NCBI RefSeq assembly: GCF_051622035.1
Contig: NC_135361.1
Location: 31,859,205-31,923,204, forward strand
DNA length: 64,000 nucleotides
Direction of reading: 5' to 3'
DNA from: Arctopsyche grandis
Taxonomy: Eukaryota > Arthropoda > Insecta > Trichoptera > Hydropsychidae
Shown here: piece after piece, positions 46,111 to 59,358 of the stretch
Position numbering within the stretch: position 1 is the first letter of the stretch
How the letters are laid out: every line of letters begins with the position of its first letter
Notes under the pieces: model-generated
What the model saw: only the letters and a program-made list of their open reading frames with translations
Database searches by the model: none
What the model was told of the DNA's origin: nothing
Translations under genes and position numbers: made by a program

Positions 46111-47020
46111 TTGCACAAATATTGTGTTATTATTTAAATTTTAAAAACAAAAAAATTTAAGTCTAACGACAGGTAATTTTATTCTAAAGTTATTTTATTG
46201 TAAAAAAGATTCATTATATTTATATACATATATAAAAAAAGCATATGTCAATTTAGAAATATGTACGTTGTAGACGAATTATTAATAAGTTTGTGTATAA
46301 ATAACTAGTTAATTCAATACATAATAGATTTTTTTAAGTGAGACCGAAAACTTTTTTATCGACTTGTATATTGTATCACTTTCGTTTTTTTTAATATTAC
46401 ATATTTTACAGTTATGGTCTTGAAATTGTATGCATATGAATTTCAAGTGGTTCTCGAAGTTTTTGAAGAAAAATGGATTTATAAATCACAATTCATTAAA
46501 TTTGAGTACAAACTTGGCCTAGTAGTATGTAGTTGCTCATTTGCGTGCAAAATAACATTGATGGAAATATTCTGTGCTTAAAAGAATGGTTTCGTGCATG
46601 ATTTATATTTAACAGTATCAATATCAACAGCTGACTACCGTTTTATAAAAAATAAATAAAACATTGAATTGCTTCGATGCCGTCGCGATAGTAAACAAGC
46701 CCACTCATAAACTGCCAGGGTCAAAATATCTGCTAACAAACCCAAACCATCAGTTTTTTACATGTTTACACCTACGCTGAAAATTTTGATTATGTTACAA
46801 CTACATTATAACCAACATACAAAATAGCTTATTTGAAAAATCACTTGACAATCGGCTGACATTTTGAGTCCAAGTACAAAGCAGAATGTCACTACTGTGA
46901 CGGCTACAAGTCATTATATTTTCAGCAGTGTTTATTTTTCTTACATTCAAGTTAGTATGACTGGTCATCTCTTTTTGGCCAAAATAAATCAGAATGCAAT
47001 TATGATGCGTCAACGATTTA

Positions 47021-47836
47021 AGGTCTGTTCATACCTAGTCGGCACGTACCGACTTCAGCAGGTATCCGGCCGTACGAAAAGTATTCTTTGGTGCATTTTG
47101 TATGGGTATATTCATACCAACCGTCACGTTTACGCCACGGCAGGCTTACAGCAGTACCCGACATTTCCTGTTCATACCTTACAGCAACATCCGTCAACGT
47201 ATCGTATCCGTTTTTTTGGCCATCGTGGAAATACACGCGAATTACGTGCCATGAGTCTGCCGCTTTGCTGTTTTGGACCAATTATCGATAGTGACAGTTG
47301 ACAGCTGTTCATTCTTTCTATATGGTTTTGGCAAAAATATTTAAAAAAATTTTAATTTTTTTACGGAAATATTTAAAAAAAATTTGTCCATCATCCACAA
47401 CCTCCTTATACAGTGTCCCAAACTCTCCTTCGGTTTTTCTATTTTTTAACATGGGATGCACATCAAAACGCCTCCGTGCTTTTTTATTGCCTTCTTGAGC
47501 TTCCTCTTCCAACAAAAACGCGATTATACATAATTTTTCGTTTGATAAACGCCGAAACATTTTTGCTGACGTATTCTGACGCTTAGCTACGAATGCACGT
47601 GTATGCATTCATATTGTAAGTACTCGACAATACGACGTAAGCAATATTGCGCCGTATCGTCATGGCCTGTAATGTATAAGTAAGCCGATTTTGCCTTGCA
47701 CTCGGCCAAAGTGATGTAAGCGTGACGTGACCACGACGTGTAGGTAGATATGAAAAGAAATGTAATAAAATGACATATTTTAAACGAAGTCGTGCAGTGC
47801 TGAAGCCGTGCAGTGCTGTTAAGTATGAACAGACCT
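47021..47836 (-). mobile_element. PIF/Harbinger deletion derivative
   Basis: Terminal inverted repeats AGGTCTGTTCATAC... / ...GTATGAACAGACCT, flanked by TTA on both sides (47018-47020 and 47837-47839), the usual 3-bp target. On the minus strand 47608-47318 encodes FRRLSNEKLCIIAFLLEEEA, then RRRFDVHPM, EGEFGTLYKE and FFKYFR. I recognise this as the N-terminal part of Harbinger (HARBI1/ALP1-like) transposases (compare RRxWxVHPI...GEFxTLxxEL...FxxYFR). The catalytic nuclease domain is absent, so the copy cannot mobilise itself. Confidence 0.75.
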
Positions 47837-48953
47837 TTAAGTGTGAGACAGGCAATACTTAAATTTAAGATGTCGCCAAATATATAGTTAATTATTATTA
47901 CAAAATAAATTATAGTATAAAATATGTCAAGAGCAAGCATGCAACACATAAAATATAAAAAACATTGGTCTATATAATTTTCAGACAGATTAAAACGAGA
48001 TTCTCGAGCGCTTCGAAATACTTCGACGCGTTCGCGAATCTTCACATTTTGCCATGTGTCAAACAAAACACGTTGATTCAGTTGTTTCGGAAGTTTTGAA
48101 TAAAAAAATTCTGTCGAAATAAAACAATAAAACAAGCCATATTCTAATTTTTTTTTATTATAAAGTAGTTTTACTTGAAAAGAAATATAAAATTTATTTA
48201 TTATCATTCGTAAATTACGATTACGTTTTATGTAAATGAAACCAGCTCACTTTACATAATAAAACGCTAAATGGACCATAGATATACGACAAACACAAAA
48301 AACAATAACGGAACAACAAATACGCTAAATAATTCTGCAAACGATCCAATTTAAATTTTACTAATCCATTCAACTACAAAAAAAAAAAAAAACTAAATGT
48401 CTCCATCATTCACTTCCTACTTCCAAAAAGTGACCTTTCAAAAAATTCGCACTGACCTCCGAAGAAAACATTCGATTGCACTTACCAGCTTAGCTAAATC
48501 AATATCCCGAGTATAACGGTTCATGCAACACTCATTAAATACAATATTTTGCAAAATCGATGATGATTCGCGTGAATCGATGATTAGCCTTAATGAGACC
48601 GTTTGATGATAAATAATGGAGAAAATTAACTGCCTTACATAATATGCAGCGAGAACAATAAACTCTCAGCATGCGAGATTCTTTGCACTCTTATAAAGAG
48701 CATAGATCACGATAGCCATCTTTTTAATAAGGTCATGGCCGCTGAAACGCTCTTCAAGACCTATAAAGTTTTTACGTATAAAAAACCGACTCGAACGTCG
48801 CCGCCTCCACAATAATTGAAAGTGGACCATTAATAATCACCTTATTTAAAATAGCTGTAAATTTCTAAACCGTGCAAACTTCAAGCAGTTTTTTATTTGA
48901 TAATATGCTTAGAGATTGTCAGATTAGTATGCAGTTTATATTGAGGCATTTAT

Positions 48954-49243
48954 TTAGGGTTGGCCGTATAGAATTCCGGAAGGAAGGTGAAGGTTGAAAT
49001 CAGCGTTGCGATACGTTGCACAAGCTATCCTCGAACGTTTATCATAGCAATCGACCGCAACTAATTCCGTACAAGCGAACCGATCAAAACAATCGGAACC
49101 ACTCGGTGGACAGTTGTGGGTTCTGAAAAAACCGTGGCTGCAGTTGGGTTGCACCACTTCCGCCATAAGGGAACCTCGATCGAAGGGTAACAAATCCGTT
49201 AAGCATTGTGAGACCTTCGACAGTTTAACGGTCCTTTCACAAA
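48954..49243 (-). CDS. Terminal exon of an unrecognised cysteine-rich protein
   Basis: A minus-strand open exon of 95 codons plus stop, entered at an acceptor CCGGTAG (phase needs one leftover base upstream). It ends ...PSGILYGQP*, with AATAAA overlapping the stop. Cysteines are spaced C-x9-C-x6-C-x5-C-x7-C-x8-C in the stretch NCSHGFFRTHNC to SRIAC, which loosely resembles peritrophin-type chitin-binding (CBM14) modules, though the spacings are shorter than usual. Base composition is clearly richer in GC than the flanks, which supports real coding sequence. Upstream exons were not found. A candidate signal-peptide exon, MKIVDLIISIFFLHACLG (51931-51879, minus strand), does not join in phase directly, so at least one more exon would be needed. 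Confidence 0.45.
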
Positions 49244-49350
49244 CTACCGGCTACATAAAATTTTAATTGTTCACCAAGTATATGAAACGAGTCTTGAAAA
49301 CTTTGAATAGGATATAAAATAAACTCGTAATCAGTTTCAGATGATTGAAG

Positions 49351-50143
49351 CAGGGGCTTCATTTGGGGGGGCCGGGGGGGGGGCAGCCGCCCCCCTCTAG
49401 ATTTGAATGGAACTATCCACGTTGTTAAATGTATTATTATGAATTTGAATTAAAATATAAACCAAAAATAGAATATTGAAATCATAGATGTATAATACAT
49501 AGATCCGCCCTCACGGTTTATACTGGTCTCCCTTTTGGCGCATGCAAAATACATGGCGCATGCAAAATACATGGCACATGCACACTTTTCTCTCAGTAGG
49601 TTAGTAGCTTCTAAGTAGGAAAGGTCGATTGCGGAGATCTTGTCGATAAATATGTGGAGATCTTGTCGATAGATATGCGGAGATCTTTTCATCTTTTCGT
49701 CACTAACTGAGGGGTGCGAGGGGTTTAACTAGCGGGGGAAGTGAAAAAAACGCCGACCGCTGCGTCGTAGGGAAAAAACCTTTTTTATCCCCCACTTCCC
49801 CCCGCTAGTTAAACCAAGATCTCCAACGAAATTTGTATGTAATGCCATATCTAGTCTATTCTAGATCTATGATTGAAATTCTTTAGAAAACTGTCAGGTA
49901 TAAAACACATCGATTTTTCCCAGAAAAAAAATGTTAACTCCCAAATATATTTTGTTTTTCTGGTCTTACTCGTTTATCCTACGAAACAAATGGTTGAATA
50001 GGATTGCCTTTCTATTACCGAAAAATGTATTAAAAGAAATAGTTAAAATTCATATACACTCATTTTTTATTTTAATATAATACACCCCCCCCTTAGAGAG
50101 TCATTCCTTACTGGTCAAAATTTTTGCCCCCATGACGCCCCTG
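49351..50143. mobile_element. TIR element with a perfect 8-bp duplication
   Basis: Begins CAGGGGCTTCATTTGGGGGG and ends CCCCCATGACGCCCCTG, and is flanked by GATTGAAG on both sides (49343-49350 and 50144-50151). The 8-bp duplication points to a hAT-type non-autonomous element. Inside are an 18-bp tandem repeat (GGCGCATGCAAAATACAT, from 49537), a ~26-bp tandem GGAGATCTTGTCGATA unit (49636-49690) and a smaller foldback around GGTTTAACTAGCGGGGGAAG / CTTCCCCCCGCTAGTTAAACC (first and last parts, about 49718-49815). Confidence 0.75.
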
Positions 50144-50999
50144 GATTGAAGATTAAATTAACTTGACGAACATGGATGAAGAAACGAAATTGTATGTGTA
50201 TGATTTTGGCCGATTTATGTACAATCTTGAATATAAAGATATTAATAGGTATTATTTTTAGTTGCTACTTTTAAAAATAAAAAATCAATTGCGATTTCGA
50301 TGTGTAGTTGGTCAACTAATCTAGAAGAAAATCAAATTAATACTAGTAAGTAGTATGTAGAAGATATTTCAATGACCGAAAATATACAGAGCAGATACTT
50401 ATGTAGCATTATTACGGTCATTTAATTTTTGTCAATATTTATATATTTAATCAATCATGCACACTCGTCTAAGGGCGAAAACATACTTTTAAAAATGCAG
50501 AAAAACGCAGCACCCCTAGTCCATATTCATCGTACACAGTCCCAAAAATTACCCCCTGGAGTTTTTACGGTAATATTTTATCCTTGCTTGACAGTACTAA
50601 GCCCGCTTTAAAGGTCAAGGAATTTGACCCTTAAAGCCCTCAACATGAGGCCACCACCCCCCAACGAATACAGTCTAAGAGACCCTTTCGTCCTTGCTTG
50701 ACAGTGATCGATAACGGTGAATCCCATATTTGAAGGAGAAACTTGTCATTTGCATTTGCGGGAAACCAAGAACACATAACGTCCCATACCTCTCTGTGTG
50801 TTTTCGCCATAACAGATTGCTCAAACGTGACTTGTATGCTAAACATATTAAGTATTATTGTATTTAATTAACATATATAATTAACACGACATGTATAAAT
50901 AGCTACAGAGCTACAGAGACATTTAAGAACAAATTTTTGCAGCATTTTATTATCAGCAAAAATCGAGATGCTGAATAACTCGAAGTTTTGCGAAATGGG

Positions 51000-51135
51000 T
51001 GGGACAGTTTGCCAATTTGTTGGAAGTGTTTCAATGAAATCAGATAAATTGGCAAACTCTGATAGGAAACAATCGACCTTCGAATCACATAACCAAGTTC
51101 TGACCAGCAGCATACGGGATAGAACCCGTGACCAC
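51000..51135 (-). repeat. tRNA-derived SINE fragment, reverse
   Basis: In reverse it reads the box B-like GGGTTCTATCCC, then GCTGCTGGTCAGAACT, CGATTGTTTCCTATCA and GAGTTTGCCAATTTATCTG, as in the SINE at 55521. Both ends are lost. Confidence 0.6.
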
Positions 51136-52512
51136 ACAATTAAAAGCTTGCCATTGTTCTATGCAGTTCTATGATATCAAAGTATCTGAATAAGAACGCC
51201 AATTTCAGTATCTGTGACAGATAATCCAGGATATTACCGCTACTTTTGTTTTAGTCTTACATATGTAGATATCAGACATTCCAAACTTTATCGACAATCA
51301 AAGCATCACTTTGACGGTGATTTTTGATGAATCTGAAAAATGAGGCTTGTAAAAAACAATAAGTTTAAGTGACACTAATCAATAAAACCATTCGAAACTT
51401 TCGTATCAAACGGTATATAGTAGGTCTGTACAACTTGTCAATTGTGGCGTATTTCTTGATACTTTCTTCTACTGTGCTTCCTTGATTCACTTTTTGAGCA
51501 TTGATTGTAAATCTAACATGATTAACAATTAACAGCTTTTTTTATAATTGCATGTCATGTCTTATATTATTCTTCCACACTTGGGTATATCACACGTAGC
51601 CGAATAAGGTTAAGCAGCAATTGTATAATAGATGTTTTGATCTATTGAAACCGCCAGTTTCCATCATTATTGACATTTGCATTTTAAAGCGACACAATAA
51701 ACAACAAGTACACAAGTATCGTTGTATTTACAGTATTGTTTCGCCAACTTCCGATTAGCTGAACAACCGAGCTGAACTGAACAAGGACAACGCCTTTCCT
51801 CGTTTCGCCGTGAAATGTCACTCTATTTGTAGGGTCACCATAAAGTAACATGATATATGCGATCACTATCGAATGCACCCGAGGCATGCGTGCAGGAAAA
51901 AAATGCTTATAATCAAATCAACAATTTTCATTGAAACGATAGCCACCATTTGTGAAGCACACGTGAAGGTACCGACACATTGAGAAGCGTTGACCTGAGT
52001 GCGGACCTTGAACTGAGATACAATGAAAACCTGATTTTGTACAGTAGTACATACCTCGTGAGTACTACCTTTACCACATCCTTTTACCCCATCGGACGTA
52101 ATACTTGGAATCGCAAGTATCTCATATGCATATGTAGATATTCTCAACTATGGAATAATGCCAATGAATTAATTGCGACTGGTCGTTGGCGTTTCTTAGA
52201 AAATGAAACTTTCGTAAATATGGAAAGTGCGTCTTGGGTATTAACATATTTATTTAACACTTGTATTTTCCTCTGTGAAGTCGATCAAAACCGCATTAGT
52301 TTTTTATGCTAAAAAGTAACTGTTGTTAGCGATAGCGATGACGTTCATTATAATTGGCAAATGTTGCAAAATCATTGACATTTTTTTTTTTTTTTACATT
52401 TCGACAATGAAATTTCGTTCTCGAAAATATTCATTTGAAACCATGAATTGAATAATATACTTTAAACAACATAAATTCTTTCATAGTTTTTTGAATTTGT
52501 ATTTGCATTTAA

Positions 52513-52755
52513 CCACTTCATCGCCATAAGTGCACCGGTGCGCGCTCCATCATATTTAAGGCTGTGACTCGAAATTAATTTTGGTTTCTTCACAGTGACA
52601 TCTAAAAATGTCCAGTGATACTAATGAAATTGAAAAAAGTCTATATTTTTCGTTGGTTTGTGATATATTCAAGAGATAGTGTCAAGGGTTGGCACTAAAC
52701 ACGTGTATAATAAAATAATCGAATCGGTTTCTACATACGCGTGGCGATTAAGTGG
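52513..52755. repeat. piggyBac-type MITE with TTAA target
   Basis: CCACTTCATCGCCATAAG at the left is mirrored by CGTGGCGATTAAGTGG at the right, with TTAA directly outside both ends (52509-52512 and 52756-52759). 243 bp, no coding capacity. Confidence 0.75.
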
Positions 52756-55520
52756 TTAACCATATTATCGTCTTGGGAAACCTATAATGTCACTATGACT
52801 TAATTTTAAAATAAATAAATAAACTGTGGCATCTATAGGTATGTATGATGTACATTTGACTAATGTTTTTAATCATAGAAATGAATCAAGATAATCACAC
52901 TTGCAACAAATTAAATTATAAGCAAAATTTACAGGAATTTATTAATTGGCAGTGTATGTACATAAATAAATAATAGTAAGATATAAGCAAACTTTATTTT
53001 ACGACTAATATCTTTATTGACAAAAGTATCTCTGATTTAACAAATTTTTTTTAGTGTCAAATCTTATCATCGGGGTTAGTTTGAGACCGCAAATAGTAAA
53101 AATAAAAGAGAATAATTGCGAAATATTCATTTTTCAAAATGACTGTCTTTTTTCGGTATTACAAAAATTATATCTAGAAAAGTTAAAACCTAATTATATC
53201 TACACATTTCTAAAAATATTGTAGAAGGCATCAATATTTCTACACTTCTTGTAACACTATTTTTTAAAATTACATTGTGCCAATGTTAAAGTGAAGACGC
53301 CGAGTGTTATATTAGAATGGTGTAAGTTATTCTTTATAAAAATAATATTTTATACTTTATAATATTTTCATTTCACCCAGGTATATTTGATCAAGTTAAT
53401 ATACCTATGAATATCTTATGTTATCATTATTTAATATAATTTTATGCATATGATTCATAAAAAGTACATACGAAAGTTCTGGAATGTACTAAATCTCATA
53501 TGTTATAAAAAATATTTATGATAGTTGGATATTTATAAGAAAAATATGACATTTATAATGCAAAAGATTATGGAAATGATTAATGACATTAATGACTAAT
53601 TAAATTTTTCAAAAGGTCTCGGGGAAAATGGACCTGGTTGTCATTTTGCTTATTTATTTATTTTATTATTATAATTTATACTCACAAAATGAATAAAGAA
53701 TAACAATAACAATAACAAATGACCTGAAAGGTTGCCCCAATGCGTCACACACTCACACCAGTCTTACAATAAAACAAGAACAGTAAGAAATAAGCAATCA
53801 TTCATCTAATTCAAATAGAGTCATGTTGAATCTCATGAATATTTTATTATATTTTCTATTTTATTATAACAATAACAAATTAATGGCCAGTTTGACCTGA
53901 CAGCTCTGTTGCTATACTACATACATAAAATGATTCCGAAAATCCCAAAATGTTGATAACATGTTGGTGCAATGTTTTAATAAAGGAAAAGTGTCTATAT
54001 TTTGCATTTTAACTTTATTTACTTATGTAGATAATCAAGATTCTAAGCCTACAATTTCCAAAATAAATTTAAATTTAACTAAAAAGTGTGATAACCAGAC
54101 CCGATCAGCCCAAAGAAAGTTCTTAATTTATACCAAAAAAGTATGTACATACTCACTTAAGTAATGTACACATTCTGTATAATATACCTATGCATACACT
54201 AAGTAGACTGAAACATTCTTATACTTTAAAACACTTGATTTATGAAACCAAACCGGCAATAATTGACTAGCTAGGCGGACGTGAGTTTTTTATTGGCTTT
54301 TTTCTACCATCAGGTGGGGCACCGGTCAATTTCTTGGGCTTCAGACCAGACAATGACCAGCCAAGAGTGAAGAGAGGGGCAGTTAATGTAGGAAGGAGGG
54401 AGAGGGAGATCGAGGTGGATGAAGTGAGCAAATGTGAAAATGGCAACTCAGTCACCACATAGCTCCTGAGGTATCAGGAGCTGACCGTTTTCGCGCCTCG
54501 TGGTTACCCCTTCTAGCTAACTTCCTTTGTGTTTCAACTTGTTAGGTGAATAGTTATTACTTATCAATTCAATATATATATATATTGCCAATAAGTCAAT
54601 CTATCAGTGGTAATGTGATATTTCTTCCAAAACAGATTTAAACGTTGCTCTTCTTCTACGGGAAGGTCAACGTCTCAGATCTACTCTACAAAGAAAGGGG
54701 TAAGTCTTTCGTGCTTCTCAAGAATACTTCCAATAACATGCATACGTACGTTTGAAATTCAACTCAACTCAATCGAATGTTGACTGATCTTATTGTCAAC
54801 AGTTCAAATCAATAAAAACAATCATCGCGTGTACAATATGTATGTATGTAACATTGCAATTAATACCAATTGACGAGAAAATCGTCTTACATATTTTCAT
54901 CATTATTGCGTACATAAAAAAGTGGTTTATCCATTTTAAAGCTAAATTGCTCGCCATTTCTAAGAATCATTAGCGAGGGTTATATCTATTTTTTTTTTAT
55001 ATTATATATGTATGTATGTATATATATACTATACACACACACACATATACTAAAAGCTCTACAAACCACAGATTCTCATTTTACGAAAAATATGCAAATT
55101 TATGCAATCGCTTTAAAAGTAAAAATCAAAAAGCTGAATATACAGAACATAATAAAGCTCATACCTTTATTTAATTTTTGCTTAATTTTTAAATACTCAA
55201 AATTTATACATATTTTGCGTGCAAAAATTCATTGATCGTGAACTCAATGCCACACTGACTTTGACTTTATTCTCAGATGCGGACTGGTAAAATAGGCAAA
55301 TAAAAATATTCCGTCTTCCAGTTTTCCGAAATTTGCCGATGTGCCAAAAAAACTAAATTTATTTACCAATATTTTTCCCACATTTTCTTTTAATATTCAC
55401 ACTTTTTGGTTCAAACTCCGACCATGATAGGACTATTTCTATATATTTACTACATTTAATACAAATCTCTTGTCAAAGCTTGCAAATTTTATGTGACATT
55501 ATAATTAAAACGGTTCTACA

Positions 55521-55935
55521 TAACCAGCAGAATAGACTAGCGGTTAGCATATAATACTTTGTGCAAAGTGGTCACAGGTTCAAATCACACTGGTTTCTAC
55601 TTGCCAGACCTCGGATATGTGACTCCAGGTTGATTGTTTCCTATCATAATTTGCCGATTTATCTGATTTCCATTGAAACGGTTCCAACGAATTAGCTCTA
55701 CCTTACCAATTTTCTCGCAAATCTCGAGTTTTTAGCAATCCCGAATTTCGCTGAATTGTATAAAATGCTGCAAATTTACAAATTTGACCATAGACGTCTC
55801 TGTGGATGCTAATTGATATGTATTTACTTTGTATAATTTTAATAAAATACAATGTTTCTGGCCAGGAAGGCGCATTGGGGTTACCTGTTAGGCCTTCTTG
55901 TTATAATTTAAAAATAAAGTAAAATATAAAAATTC
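55521..55935 (+). repeat. tRNA-derived SINE, near full length
   Basis: Head TAACCAGCAGAATAGACTAG, box B-like GGTTCAAATC, then TTGTTTCCTATCATAATTTG, a central body, the end block GCATTGGGGTTACCTGTTAGG and an A-rich AAATAAAGTAAAAT tail. It aligns along its length with 5545-5985 and is the best representative in the window. Confidence 0.75.
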
Positions 55936-57766
55936 ATATACATATCTCCCAATTACTGTTGCAATGCGGCAATAATGCATTCGTTGATTGTTGAAATATG
56001 TACATTCATTTATGAACATTTCATAATAAATATACATACATATAATGTGTGACGAATTGACGAAACCTGTCATATTACTGTGGCATGAAATAAAAAAAAT
56101 AATTTAATCAAATATTTAAAGTTTCCAAATAAAAGGTCATATTACATTCGACTTGCTTTCAAACTGGGAAGGTTCATCATCAATTTGACGTTTAATTGAA
56201 TAATATTTTATTTTTGACATTGAACCTTCCAAAATCAAACCACAAATATTTTAATATTTCCGTTCACAATTTATTTATAAATACATATTACATATTTATA
56301 TGTATTTCGTACAGTACACATAATTATCTCATCTTATAAATTACCTAATATTATTACAACCACCATCAAGTACAGCCATAAGATCGCATAAATTTGCTAT
56401 AATTTAGCATAAAACAATATCGTGAACTAGGTGGCCTTCGTAATGAATATTCATCATTAAAAAAATGGTAGACATTAACAATGTTGATTTCGATTTACGA
56501 TACATACGATCGATTATTCAATATCCTATCTAACATATTTCTATCGTCACGCCTTTTGCAATCGGCCCATGAGAAAAAGATGAACGCCAACGCAGCTTCA
56601 CATTTTTAATATTATATAATGGATGCCTATTTTTTAATTACGACGTTTAGCTTCTTTAATTACAAAGCATCGTGTTACAAAGACGTAAATGTATACAGTA
56701 TATTTATAAAAAATAAAATACATACACCTATTATACGAATTTTCTTAACATTATTCACACATTTCTGTGAATTTTTCTTTCTTTTTTATTTTGACCGTAA
56801 CCTTGATTTTTACTAGCGTGACGCAGGTATTTAGATCGCAAACTGGTTATTTTGTATAAGTATATTAATTACTACTGAGCAAAATTTTAATGTATTCGAC
56901 GTATAATATTAAGGTGTCTGTCAAACGTATGCTTAATTTGAATTCTAATTTATTATCTAAAAAAACGGCTCGCAATTCTTTTTTTGATTTATGTCGTAAA
57001 TTATTTTGACTTATCGACGCTAAAATTTACAAAGGCACATAGCTTAATACTTATTTCGAAGCATTTTCGTATTTTTTTTGTTCAATATTTATCGATTTCA
57101 TTATGTTTTATTTAAGTCCTTTAATTATTTTAATATGTTCTTGTTTTTTGTTGGTTTTAAATAAGCATGATACTATAAAAATTCAGAAATTCATAAGAAA
57201 TATAGGGGAAACACTACAACTGCTAGCCAGTCTATGTAGTTATTGGCCAACTGAATTTTAAACTTAAAAAATAATAAACCTGTGAAATTTCATACTTACA
57301 TACGTAATTATAGCTATCAGTTAGTAATAAACTAATAAAATTTAATAAAAGGTAATAAAATTCAAAAATAAGTAATAAAATCTAAATTCTACATATTGTT
57401 ATATTATAAAAAATATTATTAATTTATTGATGTTATTTTTATTTTTATGTATTTTTATGTTAGGTTCTTCCTGTAATACCACAATAGTCCAAAACTATAA
57501 AATAAATACTAAGAAATAAAAGACGTATTATGATATTGTAAAGCTATATTTATTCTGATATAAATAATAAATTGGTACATACATACATACATACATATAA
57601 TCGAAAAGTTTGAGAATCTTCTATGCGTAAATCAACCAAAAAAAAATAATAAATAAAGCCTTGACCTTCCCGGGAAGTTAAACATTGATCATTCACTATT
57701 TCGCAGATCGACAACAATTTTACAATATACATATGTATATGTCCATACGTATGTATGTATGTATAT

Positions 57767-57770
<4 letters not shown>

Positions 57771-57844
<74 letters not shown>
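57771..57844. repeat. (TA)n microsatellite
   Basis: About 36 uninterrupted TA units. The overlapping reading frames of alternating Tyr-Ile are artefacts. Confidence 0.95.
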
Positions 57845-57850
<6 letters not shown>

Positions 57851-59358
57851 CCAAACATTTGAAACTTTCATATAACCAAAAAATTGTGAAAACACTTATT
57901 TTTACATTTCATTAGCATATATTATATTTTAAACTTTTATATTATCTTGAGAAATTTATATAATGAACTTTTCATCTGGGAAAACAAGGTGAATCATTCT
58001 ACAGCCGTCATATGAAATTCTACACCGGTCATTTTCAATGAAACCTGTTTTTGATTTTCGATTCGGTTATTTTATTAGTTTCGATTCTTGGAATAATCAA
58101 AACGACGAATATAAGCTGCATTTATACCTGTAATAATTTGAGTCACTTAACCTGTCTTTGGTTTTTCCTTAAATAAACATCCACTTTAAGTGTATTCGTC
58201 GATTTCATATGCGTGTGCAAACTTAATAATTTATTTTGTAAACACTCGCTGTTTATGATAACCCATTGAAATCGCATTATATCTCTTGTAATGCCCATCT
58301 CATCTTTCTTAAGAGCTTAATTAAGTGTTATAATAATAAAAAAAACTAACAAAGCAACAAAAATCCATCAAGCGCGAAGTTCTAAAACAAACGCGTTCCA
58401 TTGAAATTGAACTTGCATGAAGGTAATTTAAAATAACGGTTCAATGATCATGACCAAATCATCTGTATAGTTTCAATTCTCATTATTGTAATCAATAGCG
58501 ATTATTTCAAAATAACATTTTCAATACAATCAAACTAATAAAAAACAAGTATATGTTTTTTAAGTCACACACAGAAATGAAGCTTTCTAGTTGTAAATGT
58601 ATTACATATTTTAATTATTTCATGCAATCAGTTTGATTTTCCTACCGACAGCTAAAGAATTGACACTTCAACAGTTGATACAATTAAGTAAATATCTCAA
58701 TTATTAAATTAATATAAAATCATTTTGAACTTGATATTAATTCAATGTTAGTACAGTACGGCCTCAATGAGTCTGTTATACATATATTATATATAGTTAT
58801 TTATCATTCAAGTTGAAGGTGTAGCAGGTGCGAGTATCATTAATAATGATAAACGAGATCCGCTTTGTATATACATATGTAAATATTGAATAAAACATTG
58901 AATATAATATATAAACAAATTGATAGAGTCGGGAACCCTGATTCGGTTCAACCCTATTCGATCAAGGGCTGTGTTTCAGAGCAAGACAGACATGTGAGAA
59001 TACATATATACAGATGTGCATATCTGTCATATGTACAACAATAGTGATAGGGAACATTGTGAATCAATGCACGTCGTGGTCTCCTTCCCAAGGTTTTGCA
59101 GCTGCACAATCAACATTATTTGCTGTTCTGTACATATTGCTTATTGTAATAAGTGTTCTTCGTTGCCGCTTTAATTAGCCCTTTAATTGTCTTGAAAGCA
59201 AATTGAAGTAATAAAAAAATGACCTTCTACTAGTTTCCTCTCTACGTATCTATTTCCCTACTTTCACTCTTCATTTTGTATCGTTGATGGAATTCAAGAT
59301 CAAGGAGAATTTTCACTTTAAATTAGTATAAATAAACCGTTGTGGAAGTATGTACAAA

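Larger units (their letters stand above)
43311..48953. other. Repeat-rich intergenic region
   Basis: From 43311 to 44200 very AT-rich with no gene. It then holds the CpG-rich island (44240-44640), a SINE 3' fragment (44870-44960), a TIR-related fragment (45187-45300), a foldback element (45359-45683), a segment at 45700-45880 whose CCTTGTTTGACAGTGATC resembles 31285-31365 and 50580-50725, a SINE fragment (45960-46110) and a Harbinger derivative (47021-47836). No supported gene from 47837 to 48953. Confidence 0.5.

Noticed and set aside
47018-47301. Overlapping frames on both strands (67-145 codons)
   Set aside because: They lie in the terminal region of the Harbinger derivative and show no domain.
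49537-49585. Short direct repeats considered as a CRISPR array
   Set aside because: Two to three directly abutting 18-bp units without spacers in a eukaryotic TIR element: a minisatellite.
51866-52312. Frames on both strands at 52 kb
   Set aside because: Only the possible signal-peptide stretch on the minus strand (51931-51879) looked meaningful, and it does not splice in phase to a known exon.
54267-54458. 63-codon minus-strand frame rich in Ser/Pro/Lys
   Set aside because: Reads somewhat like coding or transposon sequence, but I could not assign a family or exon borders, so it is not called as a gene.
57550-57915. Open frames of alternating Tyr/Ile on both strands
   Set aside because: They translate the (TA)n microsatellite.
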